Of a stretch of 64,000 nt of DNA, positions 48,451 through 59,040 are shown one piece after another; position 1 is the first letter of the stretch, and the number at the start of each line of letters is the position of its first letter. The notes under the pieces were generated by a model, which worked only from the letters and a program-made list of their open reading frames with translations, had not been told where the DNA came from and did not search any database. The stretch lies in NCBI GenBank assembly GCA_002270565.1, contig NQMI01000029.1, positions 280,521 to 344,520 on the forward strand, in the 5' to 3' direction. Made by a program: the position numbers and the translations under genes. This stretch comes from Stenocarpella maydis (lineage: Eukaryota > Ascomycota > Sordariomycetes > Diaporthales > Diaporthaceae).

Positions 48451-51400
48451 ATGGACAACGGTCAAACAGTGAGTCGCCCATAGCTCAGTCCCTCCCGCTC
48501 TGACCTCGGGCGCATGCGAAATCCTCGAGGCTCTCCATCATTCATCTCTGCCTTGTCCTACAGCCTTCTGGCCATGAGCTTCTCAACCTGTTCGCCCCTC
48601 TCTGCGGAGGGAGCCAAGCACGGTGAGCACCGACTGGAAACTGCGGCTGACATTTTGATGCAGGCTCACGGCCAACAACCCAACCGCAACCCCCGTGCGA
48701 CAAACTTCTTCGCTGCTCCCCTCTTGAATGGCACCGGGTCCACAGCCACCACAAACATATGGTCCAGCAACCCAATAAGAGATGGCCTTGCCCCAAGGGA
48801 AAACACAGGCGTGAATGGTGCGTATGATGGTTGGGGGACCGAGGGCGTGAAATTGACACAATCCACAGCGCCCGGCCAGTCGCTACATTCTGCGCAGAGA
48901 TCGACTGCCATCAGCGGATCCGATGCCTGGGCAAGTGGGCTGGCAACTTGGAAATCCACAGACAACGGTCAATCCAGGCCGAACCCATCACGGAGCACAT
49001 CCCCCCCGTCCGCCTTCCAGAACACCTCCAACACCTCGCCGTCTTTCAACCCAGGTCGCCTGATGAGCGGCCAAAGCAACACATTCCCGACCTCGCTCGC
49101 GAACCCGCCCTGCGGCCTCATCAGTCGCGCCAGCATCTCGGGAGCCTCGCAACCTGCCAGGGTCAACAGTTATCAGTCTCCATTTGGCGCTTTTGCACGA
49201 CCCAACTCGGGGGCCTCTGCCTTTGACGATGGTGCGCCGTCGCGCGAATCGGGACTGCCGCCCTCGAGACACTCGGAGAACAGCGAAGCGACTCTGCAGT
49301 ATAACAATGACGCCTCTCGGTTCCCCCAAGGGTATCCGTCGCACGCTCGGCATGCCTCTCGGCCGTCCATCAGCGCCGCTTCGGCGTCCTTCTACCAGGG
49401 GCAGCAGCAGCCAAGCTCAAGAACACAGAGCCTCGCCGCGTTTGACGAGCCCGGTCTGGAAGCTGCACGCCGGGCCCTGGCCATGAACATGTCCAGCAAC
49501 TCCCCAACCCCTCAGTTCAACACGGTGCAGACAACCACGCCCGCACCCTCACAAATTTTCCGGTGGGGGGACTTCCCAGCTGGCAACGGCGTCGGCCAGA
49601 ACTTCCCATACGCCCAGGAGAGCAGGCGTGAGTCGCTGGCAATGAGCGTCAACCAGTCCGCCACCAACAGCCCGAGGACTTTCGCCAGCGCCAGGCCCGC
49701 AGAGCAGTGGGGGACGACAGCACAACCCGTGGATGGAGACCATCTTTCCAGGGTCCCACGGTCACAGAACCAGGTGTCAAGGCTGGCCAACCCGTACATG
49801 GATGCCGCCTTCGGGCAGGTCAACCAGACCCCATTGGACCCGCAAGTCTTGCAGATGCTGCAATACAGCAATCCTTACGCAATGCCTGCGCAGCAGTACT
49901 TCCCCACAGCTCCTTCTGCCTACGGCGGCCGGCCACTGCGCAATATGCCCTATGAGAATTACAAGACAATGCCTGCGCTGCTCGAGGAATTCAAGAAGAC
50001 GTCGAAAGGCGCGAACAGGAAATGGCAACTCAGGGTACGTGAACATGTGTTTTTGGCTCCTACTCGGACCTGCGCTGACTGGCCTGTAGGACATATTCGG
50101 CTACGTGGTCGATTTCGCCGGTGACCAACAAGGCTCGAGGTTTCTCCAGGATAAGATTCCCTCGGCGAATAGCGACGACAAGGCAAAAGTGTTTGAGGAG
50201 ATCATCGAGAACGCCAACCAGATGATGACGGACGTATTCGGCAACTACATCATCCAGAAGCTCTTTGAGTACGGGACCCTCGCACAGAAGAGGACCCTCG
50301 CCCACAAGATGCAGGGGAATGTGGTGGACCTCTCAATGAACATTTACGGCTGCAGATGTGTCCAAGAAGTCAGTAGGCTACTGCAACGTGCGTGATGTAC
50401 CGTCCGGCTGACACCCGTATCTAGGCCTTCCAATTCGTCCTTGTCGAACAGCAGGTTGAGCTAGCCATGGAGCTCAAACCTGACATTCTTGACCTGATGA
50501 AGGGTGTTCACTCAAACCATGTCATCCAAAAGATCCTCCAAAAGCTGCCCCGAGACCGTATCGATTTTGTCTACGACGCCGTCCGTGGCAAGGTGTATGA
50601 CCTGTCAAAGCAACAATACGGTTGCAGGGTGATCCAGCGGATGATTGAGCTGGGTACCAAGGAGGACAAGGAGTTTATCCTCGCAGAGTTCCACCAAGTC
50701 GCACACAAGCTGGTGACGGATGATTGGGGCAACTATGTCGTTCAGGCCGTCATCAAGCAGGGAGGGCCCAAAGCACGGTCAGAAGTGGTCCAGCTCTGCA
50801 TTGACCAGTTCCTTGTGTTTTCAAAGCAAAAGGTCGCTAGTAATGTCATGGAGCACTGCATCGAGTACGGGCAGCCGGAGGATCGGCTCAAGATCTACAA
50901 CCTGATCATGGACAGTCGCACGGAAGACGGCAGCGGTCTCTTGCAAGCCATGTGGAAAGATCAGTTTGCAAACTATGTTGTCCGTAAGTCATACTCCAGC
51001 CTCAAATTGAATACACCTTCGGGAATGGTGGAGATCTAGGACGAATCGCTGACGAGAAGTCAGAAAAACTCTGCTTCCACCTCAAAGGCGTCGAGCAGGA
51101 AACCCTTATCAGGGAAAGCCGGCCTTACTACATGGCGAGGAAGAAGCCCAGCCGCCCGGACGAGAAATGGGCAGCCTTTGAAAACCTCATGAGCCAGTTC
51201 AGAGCCACTGTCTCGAGGCAGGGCAGTGTCAGCAGCACCAACGGCGACGTCAATGGTGTGAACGCATCGCGACCAAGCTCGCAGTCCGACATGAACTCGG
51301 CGATGCCTACGCCGGCGCTCACAACGGGTGGTAACAGCCCGCGGACCAGCTCCTCCCAAGCCACCAACGATGGAGCAGCCGATATCGACACGCCTCGGCC

Positions 51401-51461
51401 GCTTCAGGACCTCATCAACAAGCTAGACGAGACAACCCTAAAGGACAGGGTTCGTGCTTAG
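48451..51461 (+). CDS. Pumilio/PUF-family RNA-binding protein
   Basis: The last four exons are clear: ...-50034, 50090-50368, 50425-50983, 51064-51461. A long Ser/Asn/Gln/Pro-rich N-terminus leads to eight PUF repeats with recognition residues visible in GSRFLQ, GNYIIQ, CRCVQ, SNHVIQ, CRVIQ, GNYVVQ, SNVMEH and ANYVVQ. Repeat 3 crosses intron 50369-50424, and repeat 8 is completed across 50984-51063. By the PUF code these residues predict binding to UGUAUAUA-like sites in 3' UTRs, as for Puf3/Pumilio, giving post-transcriptional repression or localisation. The 5' end is uncertain. ATG at 48451 has a good context and a GTGAGT donor after codon 6, with an acceptor at 48563, but exon 2 then reads into a stop unless one base is skipped near 48600. 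The conservative in-frame start is 48574. Confidence 0.88.
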
Positions 51462-53375
51462 GTGTCATGGCGGAGGTTCACATCTAAGAGGCGGCCCATA
51501 CCGCCTACATTGCCTCCATCTTACTCGACTATGTCTCACTCTATCGATGATCTCCGTGGTAGGAGTCATCGTTAGTAGCGGACAGGCCGCGATTTCGACA
51601 TAATTTTTTCACTGGAAGTGATATCATCGTTCGTCTCGATCAGTTCATAGAGCAGAACGACAGCTTTCGACACAAGAGCGGCCCATCCCACTGCGCATCC
51701 CGTAGTCCATCGAAGAGTTAGTTACGAGGGCAGGCGCAGAGTTTACCTGGCTGGGCGGGGCCAGTATTGGAATTTCTTGTCCATTTTTTTTTCAGGGGGT
51801 TTGGGTTCTTCTTTGGGTTCTGGTGGGGTTTGGAATCATCACTTATCATCGTCAATGTTACTCCTGGATACCATTTCATGTCTCCCATAATGGGCATCAG
51901 CGGGTCATGAGGAGGTTCAGATGGGCCGGGCACAGCGGACAGAAGGGTGGGCGAAAAGGCCTCGGGATCGGGTGTTTTGTTTTCCCTTCCTCCCTGTCAA
52001 CTCTCTTTTTTATTTATCTCTACATCTCTCTGTATGAGTTTAGTTGCCCCCTTCCCCCCCCCCCCAACTCAAGCGGCAACGGACCCTGTCGCCTGGCGGT
52101 TGTCTCTCGCTTTACCTCCCCTGTTTTCCGTTATTATTTCTGTTGTTCATACTTTTGGCTGGGCTGGGTATATGGGATCCTTGTTGCATCCTTTCTTCCT
52201 CCCCGCTTTTTGTTCATCTCTCACTTTCTCTCGCTCGAAGTCGAGATCTGGCACAGTAATGAGCGGACTGGAAAGACTCAGCATAGTGGGTAAGGCGTCT
52301 TTGTGGTCTTCCATGGGTACAGCGGTGTTTTCTGTTTCTTTTTCCAAGGGCTTACCAAGAAGGACTAAAAAAAAATACATCCAGGTTGTTTCTGCCGTAC
52401 TTGATGGATGCTGGTTCAGACCGTTGTGAGCTGGTTGGCACCGTGAATGATATGTCCTGATTTGCTGGTAATCACTCCGTGGGAGGAGACTTCTGCGACG
52501 TTGATGCGGAACGGGGACTGACCGGCCAGCCTTGTTTGTAGGGAGGCTTGAGACTGTGTCAGGACGTAGTGGAAGTTAATAATATGCTAGGCTATGTTGT
52601 CCTGGGGTATGAAGGAACTTTGCATGAACACAAAACACATGGTTTCCCATCATACTCCCCATCAGACTCCCCCAAGGTGCCTCGGCCAACGATTTTTGTC
52701 TCCCTCTGCCTCCAAAGTTCCATCACAATCAGTTTCGTTCCCTGTTGTGCCAGCTTATACAATTCGTGGTGCAAAAGTCGGCCAAGTCGGCGTCCCATCT
52801 CTGGATCGTCCACCTCATGTGTTCAACCATCTTCACCCACAGACAGCTGTGCCCGAGCTGACCAGGCACTTGCGGGAGGCGACCCTTGCGCTCGCAGTCT
52901 CAACCTTGCCTCTTGCCTCCCTTCTTCTCCCACCCTTCAGCTTATTCAATCTTGCCTTCTCCCAACCGTGTTCCTCTCTTACCATCTTTCCAACCTTCTC
53001 TTCTATCTAATCTTCCCTGCGTGTTATTAGCTATAGCCGAGTTATTCCATATGAGACGAACCAATAACAACACTATGTTGCCTTCCTAACCCACCCGTGA
53101 CATATCTTTCCAGCAGCGAAACCCTATCTCCTGTTTAAGACAACTAGGTAAAAGGACAGCGACCCCTTCGAACGCTGCGAGATGTATCGTGAAAGGAAGA
53201 AATGCCCAGTAGATCCTAGGATCATGCAAATATTATGAAATCTCCAGTTCGCTCTGGAGACCTCCCATCAGCTACGTCCGAAGATTGCTGCTGGCCCCAT
53301 TGTTCTTGGTCGGGACTTCAAGACTTACAAAAGGCAGCCCAGATCCCAGAGCTGGCCTCATAAATGGCTGATTGC
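51462..53375. other. Intergenic, no gene seen
   Basis: This holds the PUF 3' UTR and a pyrimidine-rich stretch with a run of 13 C (about 52053-52065). Overlapping short frames show no recognisable product. Confidence 0.45.
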
Positions 53376-53900
53376 TCATGTCATGCCCAGTGCGAGGCGA
53401 GTATGGAGCATCCAGTAGCATATCACCGCACAGATGGCGGCGAACCCGCCGATCCCGATGGCCATGTATGGCCATCCACATGACGTGCGAGGGCCCGCCC
53501 GGACGCGCTGGTGCTCATCGCCGTCCTCGTCCCAGCTTACACAGTCCTCGAGCCACTGGCCCCTCCGGAGCCAGTCCGCATCCGCGACCTCGCGGCACTG
53601 CCTGCAGGCCCGGGGGGAGCACCTGAGGCGGCAGTGGGGCCGGTGAGGCCGGCCGGGGAAGCAGCCGTTTCGGAGGCCCATGCAGGACCGGGCACACGTG
53701 TCTGCCGGCTCGGGAGACGAGGGTGCGGAAGATGGGGTGGACTGCCCCCCGGCGTGCGTCGTCGGTGTGTGATATGATGGGCTGCCCTCTGCCGGTGACA
53801 TTGTTCTTGATGAGCCCTGGCTGCCCGAGAAGGTTGGGGAGCAGTCCCCAGCTCTTGAGGCTGCTGGCAGGGCTTCGTTAGAGTTGTTTGCGCGCTCCAT
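53376..53900 (-). CDS. Hypothetical cysteine-rich protein with C-terminal membrane helix
   Basis: A single frame of 174 aa. The first 65 residues are Ser/Pro/Thr-rich. Residues about 68-120 carry eight cysteines, including CFPGRPHRPHCRLRC and CRQC. Near the end one hydrophobic helix (MAIGIGGFAAICAVICYWML, about 144-163) is followed by a short tail, a tail-anchored layout. No family was recognised. High GC makes spurious frames likely, so this is a tentative gene call beside the start of a repeat-affected region. Confidence 0.4.
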   Translation of the reverse strand: MERANNSNEALPAASRAGDCSPTFSGSQGSSRTMSPAEGSPSYHTPTTHAGGQSTPSSAPSSPEPADTCARSCMGLRNGCFPGRPHRPHCRLRCSPRACRQCREVADADWLRRGQWLEDCVSWDEDGDEHQRVRAGPRTSCGWPYMAIGIGGFAAICAVICYWMLHTRLALGMT

Positions 53901-54008
53901 TGGTTTTCGACTTGTCTTGGGTATTTGTTTGCTGAAAGGTGAGCGGGATAGTTTTTTGTGGGTAAGTGACGAGGTCTGGTGGGCGTGGTAGATTACGTGG
54001 GTAGGTGA

Positions 54009-54230
54009 TAAGCTGGTTTCGTCTTTAATCCGGTTACGATTCCCTTCAAGAAAAATAGGAGCTATAGCGGTCCCATTAATAGTTATGAAAGGTTACACGC
54101 CCAGAATCAAAAAAACATTATGATACTAATCATGATAAAGTTCAAAACATAATACTTAGGTAGCTACTAGCAAAATAGTAATAGCCTCGTGATGAGGCTA
54201 GTTGAGACTGACTTTAAACCGCGCGTCGAC
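54009..54230. repeat. Dispersed repeat family, copy 2
   Basis: This copy keeps the least mutated version of the GGTTTC...TTAATCCGGTTACGATTCCC core and continues into a TTCAAAACATAATA block. Both blocks recur in a C-to-T converted form at 58143-58360. Confidence 0.5.
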
Positions 54231-55738
54231 TTGAACATAGGTGATAAGTTCTGGTAGAAACTATTGACCACGTCAGTCATTTTTCAGTACCTGACATTGA
54301 TTGGGAAGCCTCCCCATAAGCATTACCCTCTAACGTTAGCTAGTCGTACCACCGCGGGCGGGGTGTGGCGGTGTTTGTGAGTCCATTACTGGCAATAATG
54401 TGGGGACGCTTAGAAAAGGTCATCTGGACGGAAACCGTCCGTTCTAGTGGTACAAAGACTAGCCTCATCATGTTGGTATTACTATTTTCTTAGTGGCCAT
54501 GGGGGTTTGAATCTATTGTTAGCGGCTTTATACTCATCATCTAACGCTAGGTCTTTAAGCGTTTATGATTATATGACGGCACTGCCGCAGGTCTTTTTTA
54601 CCGTCTTCTTCCTTTTCTCAATAGTGTATCGCTATCAGACTAAAAAAAAACGGAACCAGCTACTCTCTCTCGTGTCTCCACAAAACACAACTTGTTATAC
54701 TAACTAGTAGAGAACTAATTACCACACTTATGACCACCAGAGAAAAAAGCTCTTATGTACCCAAGATGAAAGAGGCTCAGCGGATACGCCAGACCTATAT
54801 TTACTTCTTTCCTCCTAACATAGAGATTTGCTGACTACGCTAATCAACCTAGATCCTATGCTGCATCTCACCCTGGTTGTGGTAGTCATGAGCATGATTG
54901 GTGTAGTCCATCTCTTTATCCATCCCCACCTTATTCAAAGTCTTAAAACATGCGGTTTGATATCTTATCTCTCGTCAACGCTTTCCTGAGTTGCCGTGAT
55001 GCATACTTGTAGTCTTGGGTTTACATTCCGGATGAAAGTATATCGGTGCTGCTTTGCCAAATCTCTGGGGTTCCTGAGTGCGGTGGCCCCTTCCAAAAGG
55101 CTTCCCATGAATGCACCAGAGAATAAGCGCCGAGCTGGGTCGTGTGGTACTCGGGCTCCCCCCCGGACCTGCAATTGTATGATGGGCATAGAGCTGCAAG
55201 TGCCCGTCCTGATAGGCCGAAGAATGTGTAGATACCTGACCATCATAGGTCGGCTCCCTTTCTCAGTTGTTTGGAAGGCTTTGCATGACGTGGGCGCCCA
55301 CCGCTGCATCGTGGCAAATCTGCCACATTATCATGCCTGGGTGCCCATCTTGCCCGTTACCTACCAGGGGGGAGTTTGATCTAATAGGTCTACTTGAATT
55401 GTTAGATGCGGCGATATAATGATTGAGATCTCTCTGGATAGTAGGATGCAGTTGGCTAGGAATAGCACCGTAATAGAGATCTGCTTTAGGTGCTGAAATA
55501 GTACCATCTATTAAGTGGAGCAAAATTCCCAAATACGGAGTTCCTTGCAGAGATAAATTGCTTAACCATTTTCCTGCAATTGTTAGTATTTTTTTACCGA
55601 GAAGAAAACCAGCTTCATCCATAGTCATTAAGACATGCAGACTTTAACACTATAAGAAATATAAGGAGTATGTGTATATATATATAATATACCCCGGGAG
55701 CAAAATAGATCGTGCCAGCTCCTCACGATGGCAAAAAA
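54231..55738. other. Accessory, partly AT-rich stretch without a clear gene
   Basis: Open frames on the minus strand at 55263-55628 and 54965-55309 read as possible fragments of a decayed gene (the first begins MTMDEAGFLLGKK, faintly like a pogo-type transposase segment). Neither can be assigned. No intact gene was seen. Confidence 0.4.
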
Positions 55739-55869
55739 TGGACGACTGCGGGATCGAACCGCATACCTCGCGCATGAATCAGGTATCAAATACCACAACT
55801 AATGTGGTACCCTCTTGGAGAGAGAAGAAAGATGCTAAGCGCGCGCTCTACCATTTGAGCTAGACGCCC
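55739..55869 (-). tRNA. tRNA-Ala (anticodon AGC) with 58-nt intron
   Basis: Read on the minus strand, G1 is at 55869 and the discriminator A73 at 55739. The D stem is GCTC/GAGC and the anticodon stem CGCGC/GCGCG. The loop is TT-AGC-A with anticodon AGC at 55836-55834. A 58-nt intron (55832-55775) sits at the canonical 37/38 position. The T arm is TGCGG-TTCGATC-CCGCA. The acceptor GGGCGTC/GTCGTCC has one mismatch and one wobble. Removing the intron leaves exactly 73 nt, and a TTTTTT terminator follows directly. All folding is by eye. Confidence 0.92.
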
Positions 55870-56258
55870 TTGGTTGGGGTCGTTTAAGGCATGTATTGAT
55901 GGCAGTTATATCAGCTCAGAAAATTTACTGTCATCATGCAGGGCTGGTAACCATTCCGTCCGCCTCTATGCTTTCGTGAAAGGATAGGGTTCACTGTCGA
56001 CAGTTTCAACGCACTTTGTACTCGACTGTACAACCAAGCTTACGTTACTGGATTACCGGCACATACAGGAGCTGCGCCTCGCAGCTCTGTTTCACCCGGT
56101 CCGCTGCACCTCCGCTCTCATCCATCAAACCTGACTTCTATGGGTCCCGCCGGCGAGCCTTGCCGAGATGACTCTGACTGGGGAGGTGTCCAACGTGAGC
56201 CTGTCTCCATCCCCTTATTCTAGTCAATAGTCGCATTTTCTTCAGCATCGGTACTGAT
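55870..56258. other. Intergenic between tRNA and ankyrin gene
   Basis: No supported feature. An upstream exon joined to the ankyrin gene was tested (ATG at 56140 or 56168 with the GTGAGC donor at 56195), but neither phase fits. Confidence 0.4.
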
Positions 56259-57352
56259 ATGCGCGCGAATTTGGTAGCCCAGGGCGGAAGAGTCCGGTTC
56301 GCTCCTCCCGTGCCGGACGCTAATTGGGATCCCACCCCTCTCTCAACAGAAGAAGAGGACGAGGAGCCACAATGGACAGAATTGCAGCTGGCATCTCGGG
56401 CTGGGGATCTGGCACGCGTGAGCGAGATCTTGTCAGCTTGCGGTAGCATTGGCCAGAGGCTGGATGTCGTTAATCACCCTCCAGTGGGATACTACGGGCA
56501 GACAGCGCTTCAAGCAGCCTCCATGCGTGGTCATCAGCTCGTTGCGCAGGCTCTGATCGAAGCAGGGGCCGACATCAATGCTCTGGGCGGAAATAACATC
56601 CATCGCAACGCATTCGAGCTTGCCTGTGGCACAGGTTGGTGCAAAGGAAACCTCGTCTTATTGTTGGCAGATTGCGTTCATGCTAACTGCATGTAGGAAA
56701 CCTTCATCTGATCCGCCTCTTGGTGGAAGCGGGCGCAGTAGTTGACCCACAGAGAGTCACGAGGTATCAAGGCCGCACCCCCATCCAAGCCGCTGCCGAA
56801 GGGGGGCACGAGGAAGTCGTGCTGCTACTTTTAGAACTTGGTGCCAATGCCAACGCCCCGGCATCGCCCAGCTCCGGCGTCACCGCACTCCAGGCGGCTT
56901 GTTTCCAGGGACATGTTAAGTTAGTCAGGCTGCTCATCGAAAGAGGAGCAGATGTCAACAGCCCGCCAGCGAAAGCAAATGGCTACACAGCTCTGCAGGG
57001 GGCTTGTCTAGCAGGTGAGGAAGACATCGTTAGGGTGCTGCTCCACAGCGGTGCCGAAGTAAACGCTGGCGGGAGCCCATACCATGGAGGTACAGCTCTA
57101 CATGCGGCAGTCTCTCGAGGAAACATAAGGCTTGTCAATATCTTGATATCTGCCGGCGCAGACCCCAACAGTGGGGCAGGAAACCAGAGACAGACACCTG
57201 CTCAAAGCGCCCACTTGATAGGGAGACAAGACATTGTTTCTGTTTTGAGGAGTGCTGGGGCTACGGGGGCTTTGGCAGGTGGAAAGATCTTGTTCGTCAC
57301 GGACAGGATGAGGACATGGGTATCCGATGAAAGAGGGCCCTCTTCGGCTTAG
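56259..57352 (+). CDS. Ankyrin-repeat protein
   Basis: Two exons (56259-56634, 56697-57352) join with correct phase across a 62-nt intron containing a perfect GCTAAC branch site, giving 343 aa. After about 45 residues, seven or so ankyrin repeats follow: WTELQLASRAGDLARVSEIL, QTALQAASMRGHQLVAQALI, RTPIQAAAEGGHEEVVLLLL, VTALQAACFQGHVKLVRLLI, YTALQGACLAGEEDIVRVLL, TALHAAVSRGNIRLVNILI and TPAQSAHLIGRQDIVSVLR. Ankyrin repeats bind protein partners. The protein may be the ankyrin half of a larger NLR-type gene, since such C-termini occur in fungal NACHT proteins, but no NACHT or effector domain lies immediately upstream. It stands alone between a tRNA and repeat-rich DNA. Confidence 0.78.
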
Positions 57353-57515
57353 GAATAGCTAGACATCTATATCTACAGCCGCGCATCAACCTCGATGCGT
57401 GGCATCCATACCTACCAAGGTAGACGGCTAGTGACTAGCCTCGAGGCCTGGATTCCACAGTCACTCACCGACCATCCTTGAAGACCGCCTCGAAACGAGC
57501 TTCTCTCACCCACAG

Positions 57516-57915
57516 ACCTCAGAGAGTTTGCTCCTCCGTCTGGGCGTGACGCTTGAGAGGAACGACACCCTCGGTGGAAAATGGACCGGACGGTACAACA
57601 ACATGAAACTGCTTACGGGAAAGTACTACGCAACCTTACCTGGTGGCAAGACGTTCCATGACGATGGTTGTCTTATCTACTTGGAAGCAAGGAGTAAGCC
57701 CAGGGATTCAAACATAGAACTGCCGGATCACGCAGAGTAGGACTTACCCTTCCCCATACATAGTATACTCGGCGTCACGTCCTCTATGATCTTCAAGAAC
57801 TGTACTCCAAGGACCTAGACCCATTTGGCGACCTCGAAAGGGTGGGCCCCGAGGCCGAACTTCCTCAGACCTCATCATCTTTGCTACCGGACTCACCACT
57901 AACTAATACTCGAGA
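57516..57915 (+). pseudogene. Broken remnant of a flavin-dependent monooxygenase
   Basis: The first fragment (about 57528-57738) reads GVTLERNDTLGGKWTGRYNN, then MKLLTGKYYATLPGGKTF. This matches the FAD Rossmann strand and the W--RY--L-L-T---Y--LP segment of fungal FMO-type enzymes. In another frame, about 57868-57905 encodes DLIIFATGLTTN, the ATG motif found much later in these proteins. The roughly 200 residues normally between them are missing, and frame changes occur. I infer a decayed gene. Confidence 0.5.
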
Positions 57916-58142
57916 GGAGATTCATAAGATCCTTGGTCCAGAAGTCGCCCAAATTTCCCGAAGATAACAACAAATGGTGTAATGAGGGCGAGGTTCGCGG
58001 CGGTGGGAAGTGCCATGGGCGGAAGTCTCTTCCTTCCAGTGGGCTGGCTACCTGACGATAAGTGTGCTAATAATAACTAACTTTATCAAAGGACTCGGCA
58101 ATCCGGCACATGTCCGGAGACTTAGGAATGTCCGACAGTTTT

Positions 58143-58360
58143 CTAAGGGTGGTTTCTTTTTTAATCTAGTTATAATTCCCTAAAAAAAGAAGCTTCAGCA
58201 ATCCCTTTATATAATTATAAATCCTTAAATAACTAGCAATGATTAAAAAGAAATATAATATTAATAATAATAAATTTAAAACATAATAACTTATTACTAA
58301 TTAAAATTATACTAGCTTTATAATAACATTTATTAAAACTAATTTCAACTAATAAATAAA
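58143..58360. repeat. Dispersed repeat family, copy 3 (strongly AT-converted)
   Basis: This aligns with 54009-54230, but most C positions are T or G positions A, for example AATCTAGTTATAATTCCC against AATCCGGTTACGATTCCC. It is the classic footprint of repeat-induced point mutation. Confidence 0.5.
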
Positions 58361-58508
58361 TTAAAATAATAAAATATGAAATATAATATAGGGTACCAGG
58401 AAGTAGCCACCCTACTTTCTCATATAAAAAACGTTTATACACACCTTGCTAAAACCCTCAAACTAGGCCCAAAATCGACTAAATTCTCAGGGATTGATTA
58501 TAAATATA

Positions 58509-59040
58509 TTGTTAAACGGAACCGCTCAGCAAGGAGTTACCCTAGACTTTATGCAAGGAGTTACCCTAGACTTGCGAGTCAGGCGATTTTCGCTAAGTAC
58601 GCCTAGTGCGTGCATAACGCAAGATGAGTTTGGTGGCCGTAAGTCGATGATTTTGGCCTGCATTTACACCTTAATTCAGACCTCTGCATTACCCTTATTT
58701 CTTACCCAAAAAGTATATAACTTAGCGCATTGGATAGCTTAATTTCTGAAGTTTATATGTATTTAATTTGGGCATTGCTAGGGCTATGGTTGGCTAGTTG
58801 CTTGGAACCAAAGATGGTGTGTTGGAAGGGCGAATTTTCCGGCATTTGCAAATTTGCACCAGAGCCTACCGCAGCGTGCCCGCGGGTGAGACGACGTCGG
58901 AGGGTATATAAGGAGGGCTTACAGAAGCCCAACTTAATTCAATACAAAGTTGTCCAGACCATTGTCAATCGTCCCAATTCGCCTCAGAGCACCATACTGC
59001 GACCCTGCCGAAACACACACACGCTGAACTGAATGCTATT
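58509..59040 (+). mobile_element. Possible solo LTR or retroelement promoter fragment
   Basis: A GC-balanced island inside AT-rich DNA starts near a TGTTA and contains a direct duplication of GCAAGGAGTTACCCTAGACT (about 58531-58575), a TATA box (GTATATAAGGAGG, about 58909) and a leader-like stretch. The layout resembles a long terminal repeat, but no second copy, target-site duplication or element body is visible. Weak call. Confidence 0.25.

Noticed and set aside
54965..55628. Minus-strand frames suggestive of a transposase piece
   Set aside because: The resemblance is limited to a few residues (MDEAGFLLG) and no DDE triad or terminal inverted repeats were found.
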